This document shows positions 18,966 to 30,096 of a DNA stretch of 64,000 nt, piece by piece; the first letter of the stretch is position 1; every line of letters starts with the position of its first letter. The DNA comes from Candidatus Ferrigenium altingense. Lineage in GTDB: Bacteria > Pseudomonadota > Gammaproteobacteria > Burkholderiales > Gallionellaceae. The stretch spans positions 62,001 to 126,000 of the forward strand of contig JAHRYS010000004.1 of assembly GCA_020621985.1 (NCBI GenBank), in the 5' to 3' direction. The notes beneath the pieces were generated by a model, which saw only the letters and a list, made by a program, of their open reading frames with translations, ran no database searches and was not told the origin of the DNA. Both the position numbers and the translations under genes were made by a program.

Positions 18966-20222
18966 ATGCATCTATCCGACCTAAAAACCAAACACGTCAC
19001 CGAACTTGTTGAAATGGCTGCGGCCAATCAAATCGAAAACGCCAACCGAATGCGCAAGCAAGACCTGATTTTCGCCCTGCTGAAAAGCGAGGCGAAAAAA
19101 GGCGAGAGCATCTTTGGCGACGGCACGCTGGAAATCCTGCCGGACGGTTTCGGCTTCCTGCGCTCACCGGATACCTCGTACCTGGCGGGCCCGGACGACA
19201 TTTACGTCAGCCCGAGCCAAATCCGCCGTTTCAACCTGCACACCGGCGACTCGATCGATGGCGAGATACGCACCCCCAAAGACGGCGAGCGCTATGTCGC
19301 GCTGGTGAAGGTAGACAAGGTGAACGGCGAACCACCCGAAAATGCCAAGAACAAAATCCTGTTTGAAAACCTGACCCCCTTATTCCCGACCGAGCCGCTG
19401 ATACTGGAGCGCGATATACGCGCCGAAGAAAACATCACCGGGCGCATCATCGACATCGTCGCACCGATCGGCAAAGGGCAGCGCGGGCTGCTGGTGGCCT
19501 CGCCGAAATCCGGCAAGACCGTGATGCTGCAACATATCGCCCATTCCATCTCCTCGAACAACCCCGACGCCATCCTGATCGTGCTGCTGATCGACGAGCG
19601 CCCGGAAGAAGTGACCGAGATGACCCGCACCGTGCGCGGCGAAGTGGTCGCCTCCACCTTCGACGAGCCGGCCAGCCGCCACGTACAGGTTGCGGAAATG
19701 GTGCTGGAGAAAGCCAAACGCCTGGTCGAGCACAAGAAGGATGTCGTCATCCTGCTCGACTCCATCACCCGTCTGGCGCGCGCCTACAACACCGTGGTTC
19801 CCTCTTCCGGCAAGGTATTGACCGGCGGCGTGGACGCCAACGCGCTGCATCGCCCCAAGCGTTTCTTCGGCGCGGCGCGCAACATCGAGGAAGGCGGCTC
19901 GCTGACCATCATCGCCACCGCGCTGGTCGATACCGGCTCGCGCATGGACGACGTGATCTACGAGGAATTCAAGGGTACCGGCAACATGGAAATCCACCTG
20001 GATCGCCGCATGGCCGAGAAGCGCATCTATCCGGCAATCAACGTCAACCGTTCCGGTACGCGCAAGGAAGAACTGCTGATCAAACCGGATATCCTGCAAA
20101 GAATCTGGCTGCTGCGCAAGCTGCTCTATCCGATGGACGAACTGGAAGCGATGGAATTCCTGCTCGACAAGGTCAAGGCGACCAAGAACAACGCAGAATT
20201 TTTCGACTCCATGCGCCGTTAA
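18966..20222 (+). CDS. rho: Transcription termination factor Rho
   Basis: A 418-residue hexameric RNA-dependent ATPase that ends transcription. The N-terminal helical Rho_N domain ([18 protein letters not shown]) is followed by the cold-shock-like primary RNA site (GFGFLRSPD, about 62–69). The ATPase core has Walker A SPKSGKT at 179–185, Walker [17 protein letters not shown], and the R-loop GGVDANAL. It is full length with no insertion in the RNA-binding domain. It is downstream of trxA and is followed by the strong promoter of rplU. Confidence 0.97.
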   Translation: MHLSDLKTKHVTELVEMAAANQIENANRMRKQDLIFALLKSEAKKGESIFGDGTLEILPDGFGFLRSPDTSYLAGPDDIYVSPSQIRRFNLHTGDSIDGEIRTPKDGERYVALVKVDKVNGEPPENAKNKILFENLTPLFPTEPLILERDIRAEENITGRIIDIVAPIGKGQRGLLVASPKSGKTVMLQHIAHSISSNNPDAILIVLLIDERPEEVTEMTRTVRGEVVASTFDEPASRHVQVAEMVLEKAKRLVEHKKDVVILLDSITRLARAYNTVVPSSGKVLTGGVDANALHRPKRFFGAARNIEEGGSLTIIATALVDTGSRMDDVIYEEFKGTGNMEIHLDRRMAEKRIYPAINVNRSGTRKEELLIKPDILQRIWLLRKLLYPMDELEAMEFLLDKVKATKNNAEFFDSMRR

Positions 20223-20230
20223 AAAGGGTT

Positions 20231-20258
20231 TTGACGGGGCCGGATATTTAGGTATAAT
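20231..20258 (+). promoter_or_regulatory. Strong sigma-70 promoter of rplU–rpmA
   Basis: TTGACG (20231–20236), a 16-nt spacer and a perfect TATAAT (20253–20258) begin 9 bp after the rho stop. They lie about 50 bp before the rplU ATG. This is the best sigma-70 match seen in the window and suits a ribosomal protein operon. Confidence 0.85.
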
Positions 20259-20310
20259 GCGCGCCTTCGCGAAGAATCGCCCCAAAATCACAATAGTAAT
20301 CGAGGTTGTT

Positions 20311-20622
20311 ATGTACGCAGTCATTAAAACCGGTGGTAAGCAATATCGCGTTACATCCGGTGAAACTTTAAAAGTTGAAATCATCCCCGGCGACGTGGGC
20401 AGTGCCATTGTGCTGGATAAAGTGCTGATGGTAGCCGACGGCGACAAGCTGTCCGTAGGCAGGCCTTTGCTGATCGGAGCCTCCGTGAAAGCGACTATCG
20501 TTGCGCACGGGCGCGGCGACAAGGTACGCATCTTCAAGATGCGCCGCCGTAAGCACTATCAGAAGAATCAAGGTCATCGTCAAAACTACACCGAAATCCG
20601 CATCGACGGCATTTCCGCGTAA
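20311..20622 (+). CDS. rplU: Large ribosomal subunit protein bL21
   Basis: A 103-residue 50S protein that binds 23S rRNA. The family opening [14 protein letters not shown] and the basic block [18 protein letters not shown] are clear. The start is at 20311, because the family begins exactly there; a longer frame upstream would run through the promoter. It is the first gene of rplU–rpmA, with rpmA 23 bp downstream. Confidence 0.97.
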   Translation: MYAVIKTGGKQYRVTSGETLKVEIIPGDVGSAIVLDKVLMVADGDKLSVGRPLLIGASVKATIVAHGRGDKVRIFKMRRRKHYQKNQGHRQNYTEIRIDGISA

Positions 20623-20645
20623 TTCTCGTTTAAGGAGCAGATAAC

Positions 20646-20903
20646 ATGGCATCAAAAAAGGGCGGCGGCAGTACCAGTAACGGACGCGACTCACACTCAA
20701 AACGACTGGGCGTGAAGAGCTACGGCGGCGAACTGATCAGCGCGGGCAGCATCATCGTGCGTCAGCGCGGCACTGAATTCCATCCCGGCGAGAACGTCGG
20801 CATGGGCAAGGATCACACGCTGTTTGCCAAGATCACCGGCAAGGTAGTGTTCGCCATCAAGGGCGCGCAACAGCGTAGAACAGTTTCCATCGTAGCTGCT
20901 TAA
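20646..20903 (+). CDS. rpmA: Large ribosomal subunit protein bL27
   Basis: An 85-residue 50S protein near the peptidyl transferase centre. It has the characteristic [16 protein letters not shown] start, whose N-terminal tail reaches toward the P-site tRNA, and the block [23 protein letters not shown]. The tail starts directly after Met, without the cleavable extension found in Firmicutes. The ribosome site AAGGAG lies upstream. A terminator follows at 20926. Confidence 0.97.
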   Translation: MASKKGGGSTSNGRDSHSKRLGVKSYGGELISAGSIIVRQRGTEFHPGENVGMGKDHTLFAKITGKVVFAIKGAQQRRTVSIVAA

Positions 20904-20925
20904 ACGGCTCTATCTGGAACAAACT

Positions 20926-20952
20926 AGCCCTATCGCAAGGTAGGGCTTTTTT
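20926..20952 (+). terminator. Rho-independent terminator after rpmA
   Basis: AGCCCTA (20926–20932), an 8-nt loop, TAGGGCT (20941–20947) and then TTTTT continue the stem into a U tract. It lies 23 bp after the rpmA stop and 34 bp before obgE, so it separates rplU–rpmA from obgE or lets only part of the transcription through. Confidence 0.85.
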
Positions 20953-20976
20953 ATTTGCCAGAACTTAACTTGGTAG

Positions 20977-22050
<1,074 letters not shown>

Positions 22051-22055
22051 ACGCC

Positions 22056-23174
22056 ATGAAAACCGTATTAACCCAATGCAAGCGCATCGTCGTCAAAGTA
22101 GGCAGCAGCCTGGTGACGAATCAGGGCGCGGGACTGGATCTTGACGCGCTGGGCGATTGGGCTCGGCAGATTGCCGCACTCAACACCGGCGGCCGTGAAG
22201 TAGTGCTGGTATCCTCCGGCGCGATTGCCGAAGGTATGCAACGCCTCGGCTGGAGCACCCGCCCTACTTCGATACACGATTTGCAGGCCGCAGCGGCGGT
22301 CGGGCAGATGGGGCTGGTGCAGGCCTATGAAAGCTGTTTCCGCAAACATGGTTTGCATGCCGCGCAAGTGCTGCTCACCCATGCCGATCTGGCCAATCGC
22401 GAGCGCTATCTGAACGCGCGCACCACGCTGACCACGCTGCTTTCGCTGCGCGTCATCCCGATCATCAACGAGAACGATACGGTGGTGACCGACGAAATAA
22501 AATTCGGCGACAACGACACGCTGGGCGCGCTGGTCACCAATCTGATCGATGCCGACGTGCTCATCATCCTCACCGATCAAAGCGGCCTCTACACCGCCGA
22601 CCCGCGCAAAGATCCTGGTGCGACGCTGGTCGGCGAAGCGCAGGCCGGCGATATACAACTGGAAAGCATGGCGGGCGGCGCGGGCAGCCAGATCGGACGC
22701 GGCGGCATGATCACCAAGATACTCGCGGCAAAGCGCGCGGCGCGCAGCGGCGCGCATACCGTCATCGCCTCGGGCCATGAACGCGATGTGCTGTTGCGTT
22801 TGATGCAGGGCGAAGCCATCGGCACGCTGCTCACCGCCCCTGCCCTCACCTTGGCCGCGCGCAAGCAATGGCTGGCCGATCATCTGCAGGTTGCGGGGAA
22901 GCTGGTGCTGGACAGCGGCGCGATCAGGGCATTGCGTTCCGAAGGCAAGAGCCTGCTGCCGATCGGCGTCAAGAGCGTGTTCGGGGAATTCGAGCGCGGC
23001 GCGGTCGTCGCCTGCGTCGGCGAGGACGGCAGCGACATCGCGCGCGGCCTGACCAACTACAACGCCGACGAAGCGCGGCGCATCGCGCGTCATGCCAGCC
23101 AGGAAATCGAGGCCTTGCTCGGGTACGGCGGCGACGAAGAAATCATCCACCGTGACAATCTAGTCCTGTTGTAA
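22056..23174 (+). CDS. proB: Glutamate 5-kinase
   Basis: A 372-residue enzyme phosphorylating L-glutamate to gamma-glutamyl phosphate, the first step of proline synthesis and usually feedback inhibited by proline. The amino-acid kinase domain ([33 protein letters not shown]) is followed by a C-terminal PUA domain (about 275–360), the long form typical of Proteobacteria. It is probably co-transcribed with obgE. The final codons and stop form a hairpin (23157–23191). Confidence 0.95.
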   Translation: MKTVLTQCKRIVVKVGSSLVTNQGAGLDLDALGDWARQIAALNTGGREVVLVSSGAIAEGMQRLGWSTRPTSIHDLQAAAAVGQMGLVQAYESCFRKHGLHAAQVLLTHADLANRERYLNARTTLTTLLSLRVIPIINENDTVVTDEIKFGDNDTLGALVTNLIDADVLIILTDQSGLYTADPRKDPGATLVGEAQAGDIQLESMAGGAGSQIGRGGMITKILAAKRAARSGAHTVIASGHERDVLLRLMQGEAIGTLLTAPALTLAARKQWLADHLQVAGKLVLDSGAIRALRSEGKSLLPIGVKSVFGEFERGAVVACVGEDGSDIARGLTNYNADEARRIARHASQEIEALLGYGGDEEIIHRDNLVLL

Positions 23175-23191
23175 AACAACGGGACTAGATT
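23157..23191. terminator. Hairpin spanning the proB stop codon
   Basis: A 15-bp stem (AATCTAGTCCTGTTG pairing with CAACGGGACTAGATT, one G·T wobble) encloses a 5-nt loop holding the proB TAA. The last five codons of proB are thus half of the stem. It lies between convergent proB and pbpG and probably ends transcription or protects both mRNAs; no long U tract is present. Confidence 0.6.
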
Positions 23192-23230
23192 GCGGCGCAG
23201 GCTAATTCCATTGAAATAAAATTGGGCTGA

Positions 23231-24136
23231 TTAGCTGCGCGCCATCATGCGGACGCGGACGCGCGTGTTATTGCTTTCCATCCACTTCTTGATGCGGTTG
23301 GCATCGCCGATGCGGGTGCGTTTTCCCCAGGAATCGAGCAACACGATGATCACCGGGCGCTGGTTGATTGTCGCCTCCATTACCAGGCAGCGCCCCGCTT
23401 CGCTGATGTAGCCGGTCTTGCTCACACCGATATCCCACGAGGCATTTTTGACCAGCGGGTTGGTGTTGACGAACCGCAACTCGCGCCCTCTCCAGCCGTC
23501 CACGGAATGTGACGCGGCAGTCGTGTATTGATGTATCAAGGGGTAGTCGCGCGCTGCCGCAACCATTTTGACCAGGTCGTGTGCGGTCGAAACGTTGCTG
23601 CTGTTTAATCCGGCAGGGTCGAGGAAGCGCGTGTTCTGCATGCCGAGTTCACGCGCCTTGTCGTTCATCGCCGAGATTGCCGCGTTGTATCCCCCCGGAT
23701 AAGTGCGCGCCAAGGCGGCGGCGGCGCGATTTTCAGAAGCCATCAAGGCCAGCTTGAGCAGTTCGCTGCGTGTCAGCGTCATGCCGATGCGCAGGCGGGA
23801 ACGCGTGCCTTTAAGCGTGTCGATATCGGCCACATCGATGCTGATTTCTTCATCCAACGGCAACTGGGCATCCAGCACCACCATCGCTGTCATCAGCTTG
23901 GTAATGGAGGCTATGGGGGTCTGCGCGTCGGAATTTTTGGTGTACAGCGGGCGCTGTGTCTGCTGGTCGTAAATCAGCGCAATCGCGGAATGCAGCTTGG
24001 GTGCGGAACCTGCGCTGGATATTGCGTTGGCCTGAGCCCGCTCCGGCTTGAATGCAGCGTGTTTTGCGCCATGTTCTCCCGCATGAGCCACCAGCATTTG
24101 TCCGGTCAACAGACAAACCAGCAGTATTTTTTTCAT
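23231..24136 (-). CDS. pbpG: D-alanyl-D-alanine endopeptidase (PBP7/8 type)
   Basis: A 301-residue periplasmic serine peptidase of the S11 family that cleaves D-Ala–mDAP cross-links in peptidoglycan. It has a signal peptide (1–20), the catalytic S77-x-x-K80 motif in PIASITK, an SEN motif and a KTG motif in VSKTGY. The C-terminal domain of DacA-type carboxypeptidases is absent, matching PBP7. The start at 24136 has GGGGG 9 nt upstream; an in-frame ATG at 24145 is also possible. It converges on proB and follows the ABC exporter gene. Confidence 0.9.
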   Translation of the reverse strand: MKKILLVCLLTGQMLVAHAGEHGAKHAAFKPERAQANAISSAGSAPKLHSAIALIYDQQTQRPLYTKNSDAQTPIASITKLMTAMVVLDAQLPLDEEISIDVADIDTLKGTRSRLRIGMTLTRSELLKLALMASENRAAAALARTYPGGYNAAISAMNDKARELGMQNTRFLDPAGLNSSNVSTAHDLVKMVAAARDYPLIHQYTTAASHSVDGWRGRELRFVNTNPLVKNASWDIGVSKTGYISEAGRCLVMEATINQRPVIIVLLDSWGKRTRIGDANRIKKWMESNNTRVRVRMMARS

Positions 24137-24194
24137 GTGCGACATCCCCCTGAACCACTTATTGCCACGCAGCATACATGAATATCGATATAAA

Positions 24195-26021
24195 TCAATC
24201 AGCAGGATGAATTTTCTCTTCCTGCTTCTGAAGATTCCACATTTGCGCATAGAGTTTGTTCTGTACCAGCAATTCGCGATGCGAGCCGCGCTCGACGATG
24301 CGCCCCTTGTCCATGACCAGTATCTGGTCGGCATCCACCACGGTGGACAAGCGATGCGCGATGATCAGGGTGGTGCGATTTTGCGCAATCGCATGCAGCT
24401 CGGCCTGAATCGCCTTTTCCGATTTTGAGTCGAGCGCGGAAGTCGCTTCGTCGAAAATCAATATCGCCGGGTTTTTCAGGATGGCGCGCGCGATCGCCAC
24501 GCGTTGCTTCTCGCCGCCGGACAGCTTCAGGCCACGTTCGCCCACCATGCTCTCGTAGCCCTGCGGCAACGATTCGACGAATTCATGGATATGCGCGGCC
24601 TGCGCCGCGGCGATGATTTCCTGTTGCGTCGCAGCGGGGCGGCCATAGGCGATGTTGTAATAGATCGTATCGTTGAACAGCACGGTGTCCTGCGGCACGA
24701 TGCCGATCGCCGCACGCAGGCTGCTTTGCGTCACCGAGCGGATATCCTGCCCGTTGATCAGGATGCGCCCCTGCTGCACATCGTAGAAACGGAACAGCAA
24801 GCGCGACAGCGTGGATTTGCCCGCCCCGCTCGCCCCGACCACCGCGACGGTATGCCCCTCCGGGATCGCAAAGCTCACATCAAACAGAATCTGCCGATCC
24901 GGCGCATAACCGAAGGCAACCTGTTCAAAACGCACCTCGGCCTGACCCACCGACAAAGCCTGCGCATCCGGCGCATCGGCGATTTCGCGATGCTCATGCA
25001 GCAGGCTGAACATTTTCTCCATGTCCGCCAGGGCGTGGCGGATTTCGCGATACACGAAGCCGAGAAAATGCAGCGGCATATACAACTGGATCATGAATAC
25101 GTTGACCAGCACCAGATCCCCCAGCGTCATCGTTCCTTTCACCACCTCGTCGGCGGCCAGCAGCATCAGCGCCGTGATGCCGATGGCGACAATAAAGCTC
25201 TGCCCCGCATTCAAATAGGCCAGCGAGGTGGTATTGCGCACCGCCGCAACCTCCCAGCATTGCATATGCTCGTCGTAACGCCGCGCTTCATATTGTTCAT
25301 TGCCGAAATATTTCACCGTTTCATAATTCAGCAGGCTGTCGATGGCACGGCTGTTCGCCTTGGAATCAAAATCGTTCATCGAACGGCGCACCACCATGCG
25401 CCACTCGGTGACGAACAAGGTGAACGAGATATAAATCAGCAGCGTGACAAACGTGATCACCGCGAACCAGATGTTGTATTTGCTAAACAGGATCGCGGCC
25501 ACCAGGCCAATTTCCAGCAGGGTGGGCAGGATGTTGAACAGCATGAAATTCAGCAAAAAACCGATGCCGCGCGTGCCGCGTTCGATGTCGCGCGACACCC
25601 CGCCGGTCTGCCGGTCGAGATGGAAACGCAGGCTCAGGCTGTGCAGGTGGCCGAACACCTGCAACGCCACGCGCCGGATCGCGCGCTGCGTCGCCTTGGC
25701 GAACACCGCGTCGCGCAATTCGCCGAACAGCGTGCTGAGCAGGCGCAGCACGCCATAGCCGACAACCAGGAATACCGGCACTGCCAGCGCCGCCTGAGGC
25801 TTATCCATCGCATCGATAATCTCCTTGAGCACCAGCGGCACGGAAACATTGGCGAGTTTGGACAACACCAGCAGGCTCAGCGCGATCACCACGCGCCACT
25901 TGAATTCCCAAAGATAAGGCAGCAGGGAACGGATGGTCTGCCAATCGCCACGGTGATCGTTGGGGGTATCAGAGTGCGTGGAAGGTCGCATGTTGAAGCG
26001 GGGAAAATAACCAAAATGCAT
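24195..26021 (-). CDS. Atm1/ABCB7-type ABC exporter (fused permease and ATPase)
   Basis: A 608-residue half-transporter. The N-terminal membrane domain has six spans (about 35–330) and includes the Atm1 hallmark LLNYETVKYFGNE. The ATPase has Walker A GASGAGKST, Q loop, signature LSGGEKQR, Walker B ILIFDEATSALD and the H loop in AHRLS. Bacterial and mitochondrial Atm1 proteins export glutathione-linked sulfur or metal conjugates, so a metal-detoxification or iron–sulfur role is likely. The start at 26021 gives a full N-terminus; an ATG ten codons later is possible, and neither has a strong ribosome site. It is separate from clsB upstream. Confidence 0.9.
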   Translation of the reverse strand: MHFGYFPRFNMRPSTHSDTPNDHRGDWQTIRSLLPYLWEFKWRVVIALSLLVLSKLANVSVPLVLKEIIDAMDKPQAALAVPVFLVVGYGVLRLLSTLFGELRDAVFAKATQRAIRRVALQVFGHLHSLSLRFHLDRQTGGVSRDIERGTRGIGFLLNFMLFNILPTLLEIGLVAAILFSKYNIWFAVITFVTLLIYISFTLFVTEWRMVVRRSMNDFDSKANSRAIDSLLNYETVKYFGNEQYEARRYDEHMQCWEVAAVRNTTSLAYLNAGQSFIVAIGITALMLLAADEVVKGTMTLGDLVLVNVFMIQLYMPLHFLGFVYREIRHALADMEKMFSLLHEHREIADAPDAQALSVGQAEVRFEQVAFGYAPDRQILFDVSFAIPEGHTVAVVGASGAGKSTLSRLLFRFYDVQQGRILINGQDIRSVTQSSLRAAIGIVPQDTVLFNDTIYYNIAYGRPAATQQEIIAAAQAAHIHEFVESLPQGYESMVGERGLKLSGGEKQRVAIARAILKNPAILIFDEATSALDSKSEKAIQAELHAIAQNRTTLIIAHRLSTVVDADQILVMDKGRIVERGSHRELLVQNKLYAQMWNLQKQEEKIHPAD

Positions 26022-26079
26022 TATAGCCGCACATACCGAAATGGGCGGGTACTCAGATATCCACTTACTAACTGTTCGC

Positions 26080-27261
26080 TTATGAACCGCGCCTGCGATA
26101 CCCCAGCATACCGGTCAACATGCGCACTACGCCGTAACTGAGCCGTGCCACCAGGCGGCCAAAAAAGCTGTGCGTCCCGCCGTATTCGTTCCCGATACGC
26201 ACCGCATCGTTGTCAATCGCGACCAGCAAACTCGCGCGCAATTCACCGGCAAATCCGGTATCCCATACTGCAAGATTTGCCTCACGCGCCAGCAGCAAAC
26301 TGAACGGATCGATATTGGAGGAACCCACGGTCGCCCACTTCCCATCCACCACGGCAACTTTGGCGTGCATATAACTGGCCTGATATTCGTAGATCTCCAC
26401 GCCCGCCACCAGCAATTGGTCATAGAGCGCATGCGTCGCATAATGCTGCAAACGGTATTCCACCTTGCCCTGCAGCAGCAGCACTACACGGACACCGCGC
26501 TGTACGGCACGATTCAAGGCACGACGAAAGGCGCGCCCGGGCAAAAAATAGGCATTGGCAATAATGATTTCGCGTTGCGCGCCGGCAATCGCCTTCAGAT
26601 AAGCGCGTTCAATATCGCGCCGATGGCGCAAATTATCACGCAGCAAAAAAGTGATCTCCGGCGCGACGGCATGCTCCTCCTTCTCCAGCACCAGCCGCCT
26701 GAGTTCCTTGCCGCGCTTGCGGAAATTGACCCATGACACCACCCCCCACAAACGCAGCATGGCCGCATGGATCTCGCCGGTCACCGCGCCTTGCACACGC
26801 ACCGCATAGTCCAGCCGCGGCACGGTGAAATCGCTGTATTCCGGAATATCGTCAATGATGTTGATGCCCCCGACAAAAGCCACTTTACCGTCCATCACCG
26901 CCAGCTTGCGGTGCAGGCGGAACAGGCGGCGCTTCCGGCTGCGCCGCAGGGTAAAAGGGGAAACTTCGCGCCTGAACCATTGCACCTCAATCCCCGCCAT
27001 GCGCAACTCATCCACCCAATGCTGCGGCAGCTCTGCCGAGCCGAAGCCATCCAGCAATACGCGCACTACCACCCCGCGCGCAGCGGCGCGCTGCAAGGCA
27101 GCGGTAATCATGCGCCCGGTTTCGTCGGCGGCAAAAATATAGGTTTCCAGATAAATCGAATGCTGTGCGGCATCGATGTCGTCGCACAATTGCGGAAAAA
27201 ATTCCGCGCCGTCTTGCAACAGCAACAGGTCATTCCCTGCCACCTGATGCACGCTGGTCAT
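26080..27261 (-). CDS. clsB: Cardiolipin synthase B
   Basis: A 393-residue phospholipase D-superfamily enzyme making cardiolipin from phosphatidylglycerol. Two HKD motifs are intact: HRKLAVMDGK and HAKVAVVDGK. The N-terminal opening GNDLLLLQDGAEFFPQL is ClsB-like, and it lacks the N-terminal membrane spans of ClsA. The start at 27261 overlaps the stop of the preceding endonuclease-family gene (ATGA). E. coli has the same pairing (clsB with ybhP), which supports the assignment. Confidence 0.92.
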   Translation of the reverse strand: MTSVHQVAGNDLLLLQDGAEFFPQLCDDIDAAQHSIYLETYIFAADETGRMITAALQRAAARGVVVRVLLDGFGSAELPQHWVDELRMAGIEVQWFRREVSPFTLRRSRKRRLFRLHRKLAVMDGKVAFVGGINIIDDIPEYSDFTVPRLDYAVRVQGAVTGEIHAAMLRLWGVVSWVNFRKRGKELRRLVLEKEEHAVAPEITFLLRDNLRHRRDIERAYLKAIAGAQREIIIANAYFLPGRAFRRALNRAVQRGVRVVLLLQGKVEYRLQHYATHALYDQLLVAGVEIYEYQASYMHAKVAVVDGKWATVGSSNIDPFSLLLAREANLAVWDTGFAGELRASLLVAIDNDAVRIGNEYGGTHSFFGRLVARLSYGVVRMLTGMLGYRRRGS

Positions 27262-28013
27262 ACGCTTTTGAGTTGCGCGGAAAGTGCGGCGTGATCGGAC
27301 AAGCGTTGCCAATTCCCGCCGACATGCACATCGCAATGCGATACGGTGAAGCCGCGCACATAAATGCGGTCGAGGCGTAGCAGCGGCAAAGCGGCCGGGT
27401 AGCTGCGCGCGGGACTCCCGTTATGCAGGTGAAACACATCATGCATGCCCAGCTCGCCGGACATTTTCCGGCTCATCTGGTTGTGCCAATCGTTGAAATC
27501 GCCCGCAATGATCAGCGGCGCATCGGGCGGAATCCCGTTGCGCACATACTCGATCAGAGCCAAGGTTTGCGCGCGTTTGCCTTTGGCGAACAGGCCGAAA
27601 TGCGCGCACAGGCAATGCACGCGCCGCCCGTCAAAATCGATCTCGCAATGCAGCAGCCCGCGGCTTTCAAAGCGATGTGCGGAAACATCCATGTTCAGCG
27701 ATTGCAGAATTGGAAAGCGGCTGAGTATCGCGTTGCCATGATGTCCCGCCTCATACACCGAATTCTTGCCATAGACGGAATGCAACCAGACTTCTTCCGC
27801 GATGAACTCATGCTGAGCGCAGCCCGGATAGTTATGAAAACGCTCGGCATGGCGCGTATGTTCGCCCTGCACTTCCTGCAGGAACACGATGTCGGCGTCC
27901 AGTTCGCGCAAGCGATCGCGCAGCTCGTGCAACACCACACGGCGATTGAAATGGGAAAAGCCTTTGTGAATGTTGTAGGTGGCGATTTTCAGCATGTTTT
28001 CGCTAACGGGCAT
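27258..28013 (-). CDS. Endonuclease/exonuclease/phosphatase family protein (YbhP-like)
   Basis: A 251-residue EEP-fold hydrolase. Motifs: ATYNIHKGF near the start, FLQEVQG, AGDFNDWHN and SDHAALSAQL at the C-terminus, together the Mg-dependent phosphodiesterase active site shared by ExoIII, DNase I and sphingomyelinases. It is coupled to clsB by a 4-nt overlap, the same arrangement as ybhP–clsB of E. coli, so it may act on a phospholipid head group rather than DNA; that is inference. The start could be 28013 or six codons later (27995). Confidence 0.85.
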   Translation of the reverse strand: MPVSENMLKIATYNIHKGFSHFNRRVVLHELRDRLRELDADIVFLQEVQGEHTRHAERFHNYPGCAQHEFIAEEVWLHSVYGKNSVYEAGHHGNAILSRFPILQSLNMDVSAHRFESRGLLHCEIDFDGRRVHCLCAHFGLFAKGKRAQTLALIEYVRNGIPPDAPLIIAGDFNDWHNQMSRKMSGELGMHDVFHLHNGSPARSYPAALPLLRLDRIYVRGFTVSHCDVHVGGNWQRLSDHAALSAQLKSV

Positions 28014-28046
28014 GGCGAAGTTGCCACTCCTGATGATGAAACCAAT

Positions 28047-28096
28047 GTAGGGGCGCGATTCATCGCGCCCTTGGGCGCAATGAATTGCGCCCCTAC
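28047..28096. repeat. GTAGGGGCG-family inverted repeat, copy 1
   Basis: GTAGGGGCGC (28047–28056) is inverted at 28087–28096, and each half holds a further palindrome (GGGCGCGAT…ATCGCGCCC type; GGGCGCAAT…ATTGCGCCC). The 50-bp element sits between the nadA stop and the endonuclease start. Related copies occur at 53520, 54929, 56243 and 56732. Confidence 0.85.
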
Positions 28097-28124
28097 GGTG
28101 TTGCGAATCGTTCGTTGTTTCACG

Positions 28125-29222
28125 TTAGGCGTTGCCGATGCCGCGCGTCGGCAGATTGATCTGCTTGGCGAAATCCAGCATGCGCCGGATCGGCAGCACG
28201 GCACGCCGAATGATCGCCGGATCGACAAGGATTTCATTCTTGCCCGTCTCCAACACTTCGGCGAGGTTGAGCAGGCCGTTCATCGCCATCCACGGGCAAT
28301 GGCTGCAACTGATGCAGGTCGCGCCATGCCCGGCAGTGGGCGCCTCGATAAACACCTTGTGCGGCGACAGGGTGCGCATCTTGTGCAGGATGCCGTTGTC
28401 GGTCGCGACGATGAATTCGTTGACGCCGGGTTGCTGCGATGCCTTGATGAGCTGCGTCGTGGAGCCGACCACGTCCGCCAGCATGACCACCGCGCGCGGC
28501 GCTTCGGGATGCACCAGCACCTTGGCCTGCGGGTGCTGCGCCTTCAACTCGAGCAGCTCGCGCGCCTTGTATTCGTCATGCACCACGCACGAGCCCTGCC
28601 ACAGCAGCATGTCCGCGCCGGTCTGTTCCTGGATGTAACTGCCGAGGTGCCGATCCGGCGCCCACAGGATCTTCTCGCCGCGCTCCTTGAGATGCCTGAC
28701 GATGGGCAGCGCGATCGAGCTGGTCACCATCCAGTCGGCGCGCGCCTTCACCGCCGCGCTGGTGTTGGCATACACCACCACGGTGCGGTCGGGGTGCGCG
28801 TCGCAGAACGCGCTGAACTCGTCCACCGGGCAGCCCAGATCGAGCGAGCACTCCGCCTCGAGATCGGGCATCAGCACGCGCTTCTCCGGATTCAGAATCT
28901 TTGCGGTCTCGCCCATGAAACGCACGCCTGCGACCACGATGGTCTGCGCCGGATGCTGATGGCCGAAATTGGCCATATCCAGCGAATCGGAAACGATGCC
29001 GCCGGTCTCCTCCGCCAGATCCTGCAAATCGGGATGCACGTAATAATGCGCCACCAGCACGGCATCCTGCTCGCGCAACATGCGCTTGATATGCGCGATC
29101 AGTTCGGCCTTTTCGCTGGCGTCCGGTTCGCGCGGCGCCTTCGCCCACGCCTGCACCGTGCTGCAGCCGGTCTGTGCGGCATCGGGATGGTCGTACGGAA
29201 TATAGATGATGTTTTCGCTCAT
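28125..29222 (-). CDS. nadA: Quinolinate synthase A
   Basis: A 365-residue [4Fe-4S] enzyme condensing iminoaspartate with dihydroxyacetone phosphate to quinolinate in NAD synthesis. The three cluster cysteines fit NadA positions: one in [11 protein letters not shown] or nearby (GCSTV early), one in [13 protein letters not shown], one upstream. HYYVHPDLQ and [11 protein letters not shown] are family blocks. The start overlaps the nudB stop (ATGA at 29219–29222), so it ends the long minus-strand operon. nadC is at 10864; no nadB is in the window. Confidence 0.94.
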   Translation of the reverse strand: MSENIIYIPYDHPDAAQTGCSTVQAWAKAPREPDASEKAELIAHIKRMLREQDAVLVAHYYVHPDLQDLAEETGGIVSDSLDMANFGHQHPAQTIVVAGVRFMGETAKILNPEKRVLMPDLEAECSLDLGCPVDEFSAFCDAHPDRTVVVYANTSAAVKARADWMVTSSIALPIVRHLKERGEKILWAPDRHLGSYIQEQTGADMLLWQGSCVVHDEYKARELLELKAQHPQAKVLVHPEAPRAVVMLADVVGSTTQLIKASQQPGVNEFIVATDNGILHKMRTLSPHKVFIEAPTAGHGATCISCSHCPWMAMNGLLNLAEVLETGKNEILVDPAIIRRAVLPIRRMLDFAKQINLPTRGIGNA

Positions 29223-29692
29223 GGCATTTTCCTGATCGCGCGCGCCGGTCTGATCGTATGCTTAGGCAACTCCAGTATCGCCGCGCGATTGCTCGGTGAA
29301 AAAACTTTCTCCGCCGCATCCTGCCACGCCAGCCACTGAAAGTTCAAGTGCTCGCGCGGCGCAAGTTGGGCAGTAACGGGATGCGGCAGTTGCAAACCGA
29401 ACACATGCTCGGTGTTGTATAGGGTGTCGGGAGCGTAGCGATGCCGCCACTGCGGGTAAATCTCGTAGACGTTTTGCGCCTGCCAGTCGGTCAGCGCATA
29501 TTGCCGCACATCCAGCCCGGTCTCCTCGCGCACCTCGCGCAGCACTGTCTCGATCAGCGTCTCGCCGGTTTCGCAACTACCCGTCACGGACTGCCAATAA
29601 CCGGGGTGATCGGCGCGCTCCAGCAACAGCACTTCAAGATCAACCGTGTGGATCACCACCAGCACCGAGACCGGTTGCTTGTAGCGTGCCAT
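29219..29692 (-). CDS. nudB: Dihydroneopterin triphosphate diphosphatase (NudB-type Nudix)
   Basis: A 157-residue Nudix hydrolase. The Nudix box [20 protein letters not shown] is intact. The opening [12 protein letters not shown] and the WQSVTGS block are those of NudB, which removes pyrophosphate from dihydroneopterin triphosphate in folate synthesis. It follows aspS in many Betaproteobacteria, although here the RNase/barstar pair lies between. It is coupled to nadA by a 4-nt overlap, and the barstar gene ends 3 nt upstream. Confidence 0.92.
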   Translation of the reverse strand: MARYKQPVSVLVVIHTVDLEVLLLERADHPGYWQSVTGSCETGETLIETVLREVREETGLDVRQYALTDWQAQNVYEIYPQWRHRYAPDTLYNTEHVFGLQLPHPVTAQLAPREHLNFQWLAWQDAAEKVFSPSNRAAILELPKHTIRPARAIRKMP

Positions 29693-29695
29693 GCG

Positions 29696-30094
29696 CTAGA
29701 CGAAAAAAACCCAGAATGGTTTCTTGCGCTGCCGCCAGTACACCACCGTGTCGGCAAACAGATCCTGTGCAATTTCCCTGTCGTTGGCGGAAAGGCCGAG
29801 CGTGTCGCTGGCGTTACGCAACAGCAGCACATAACCGGCCGTCTCGCCACACCAGGACAGATCGCACAATGCGTCGGCCAGCGCATCCCAGTTCACGCCG
29901 AATCCGGACGGGAAATCGGCCGCTTGCGCCATGGCATTAAGCAGGTTCTGCTTGCCTTTGATCCCCTTGAGATCGGCATCGAACAGTGCGAAGCCGGCTT
30001 CGCTGGCCGCGTTGCGCAGCTCGTCCACGCTGCATTGCAGTGAATAACTGCCCGCAGCTTCCAGATTGCTCAGTTGTTGTGCCAATGCATTCAT
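29696..30094 (-). CDS. Barstar-family ribonuclease inhibitor
   Basis: A 132-residue cytoplasmic protein with the barstar fold marks: FALFDADLKGIKGKQNLL, the segment DFPSGFGVNWDALADALCDL that forms the RNase-binding helix and loop, and a final WRQRKKPFWVFF strand. Barstar binds and blocks barnase-type RNases inside the cell. The RNase gene lies immediately upstream (2-nt gap), so the two form a cognate enzyme–inhibitor pair. It is transcribed between aspS and nudB. There is no signal peptide, as expected for an immunity protein. Confidence 0.88.
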   Translation of the reverse strand: MNALAQQLSNLEAAGSYSLQCSVDELRNAASEAGFALFDADLKGIKGKQNLLNAMAQAADFPSGFGVNWDALADALCDLSWCGETAGYVLLLRNASDTLGLSANDREIAQDLFADTVVYWRQRKKPFWVFFV

Positions 30095-30096
30095 GG

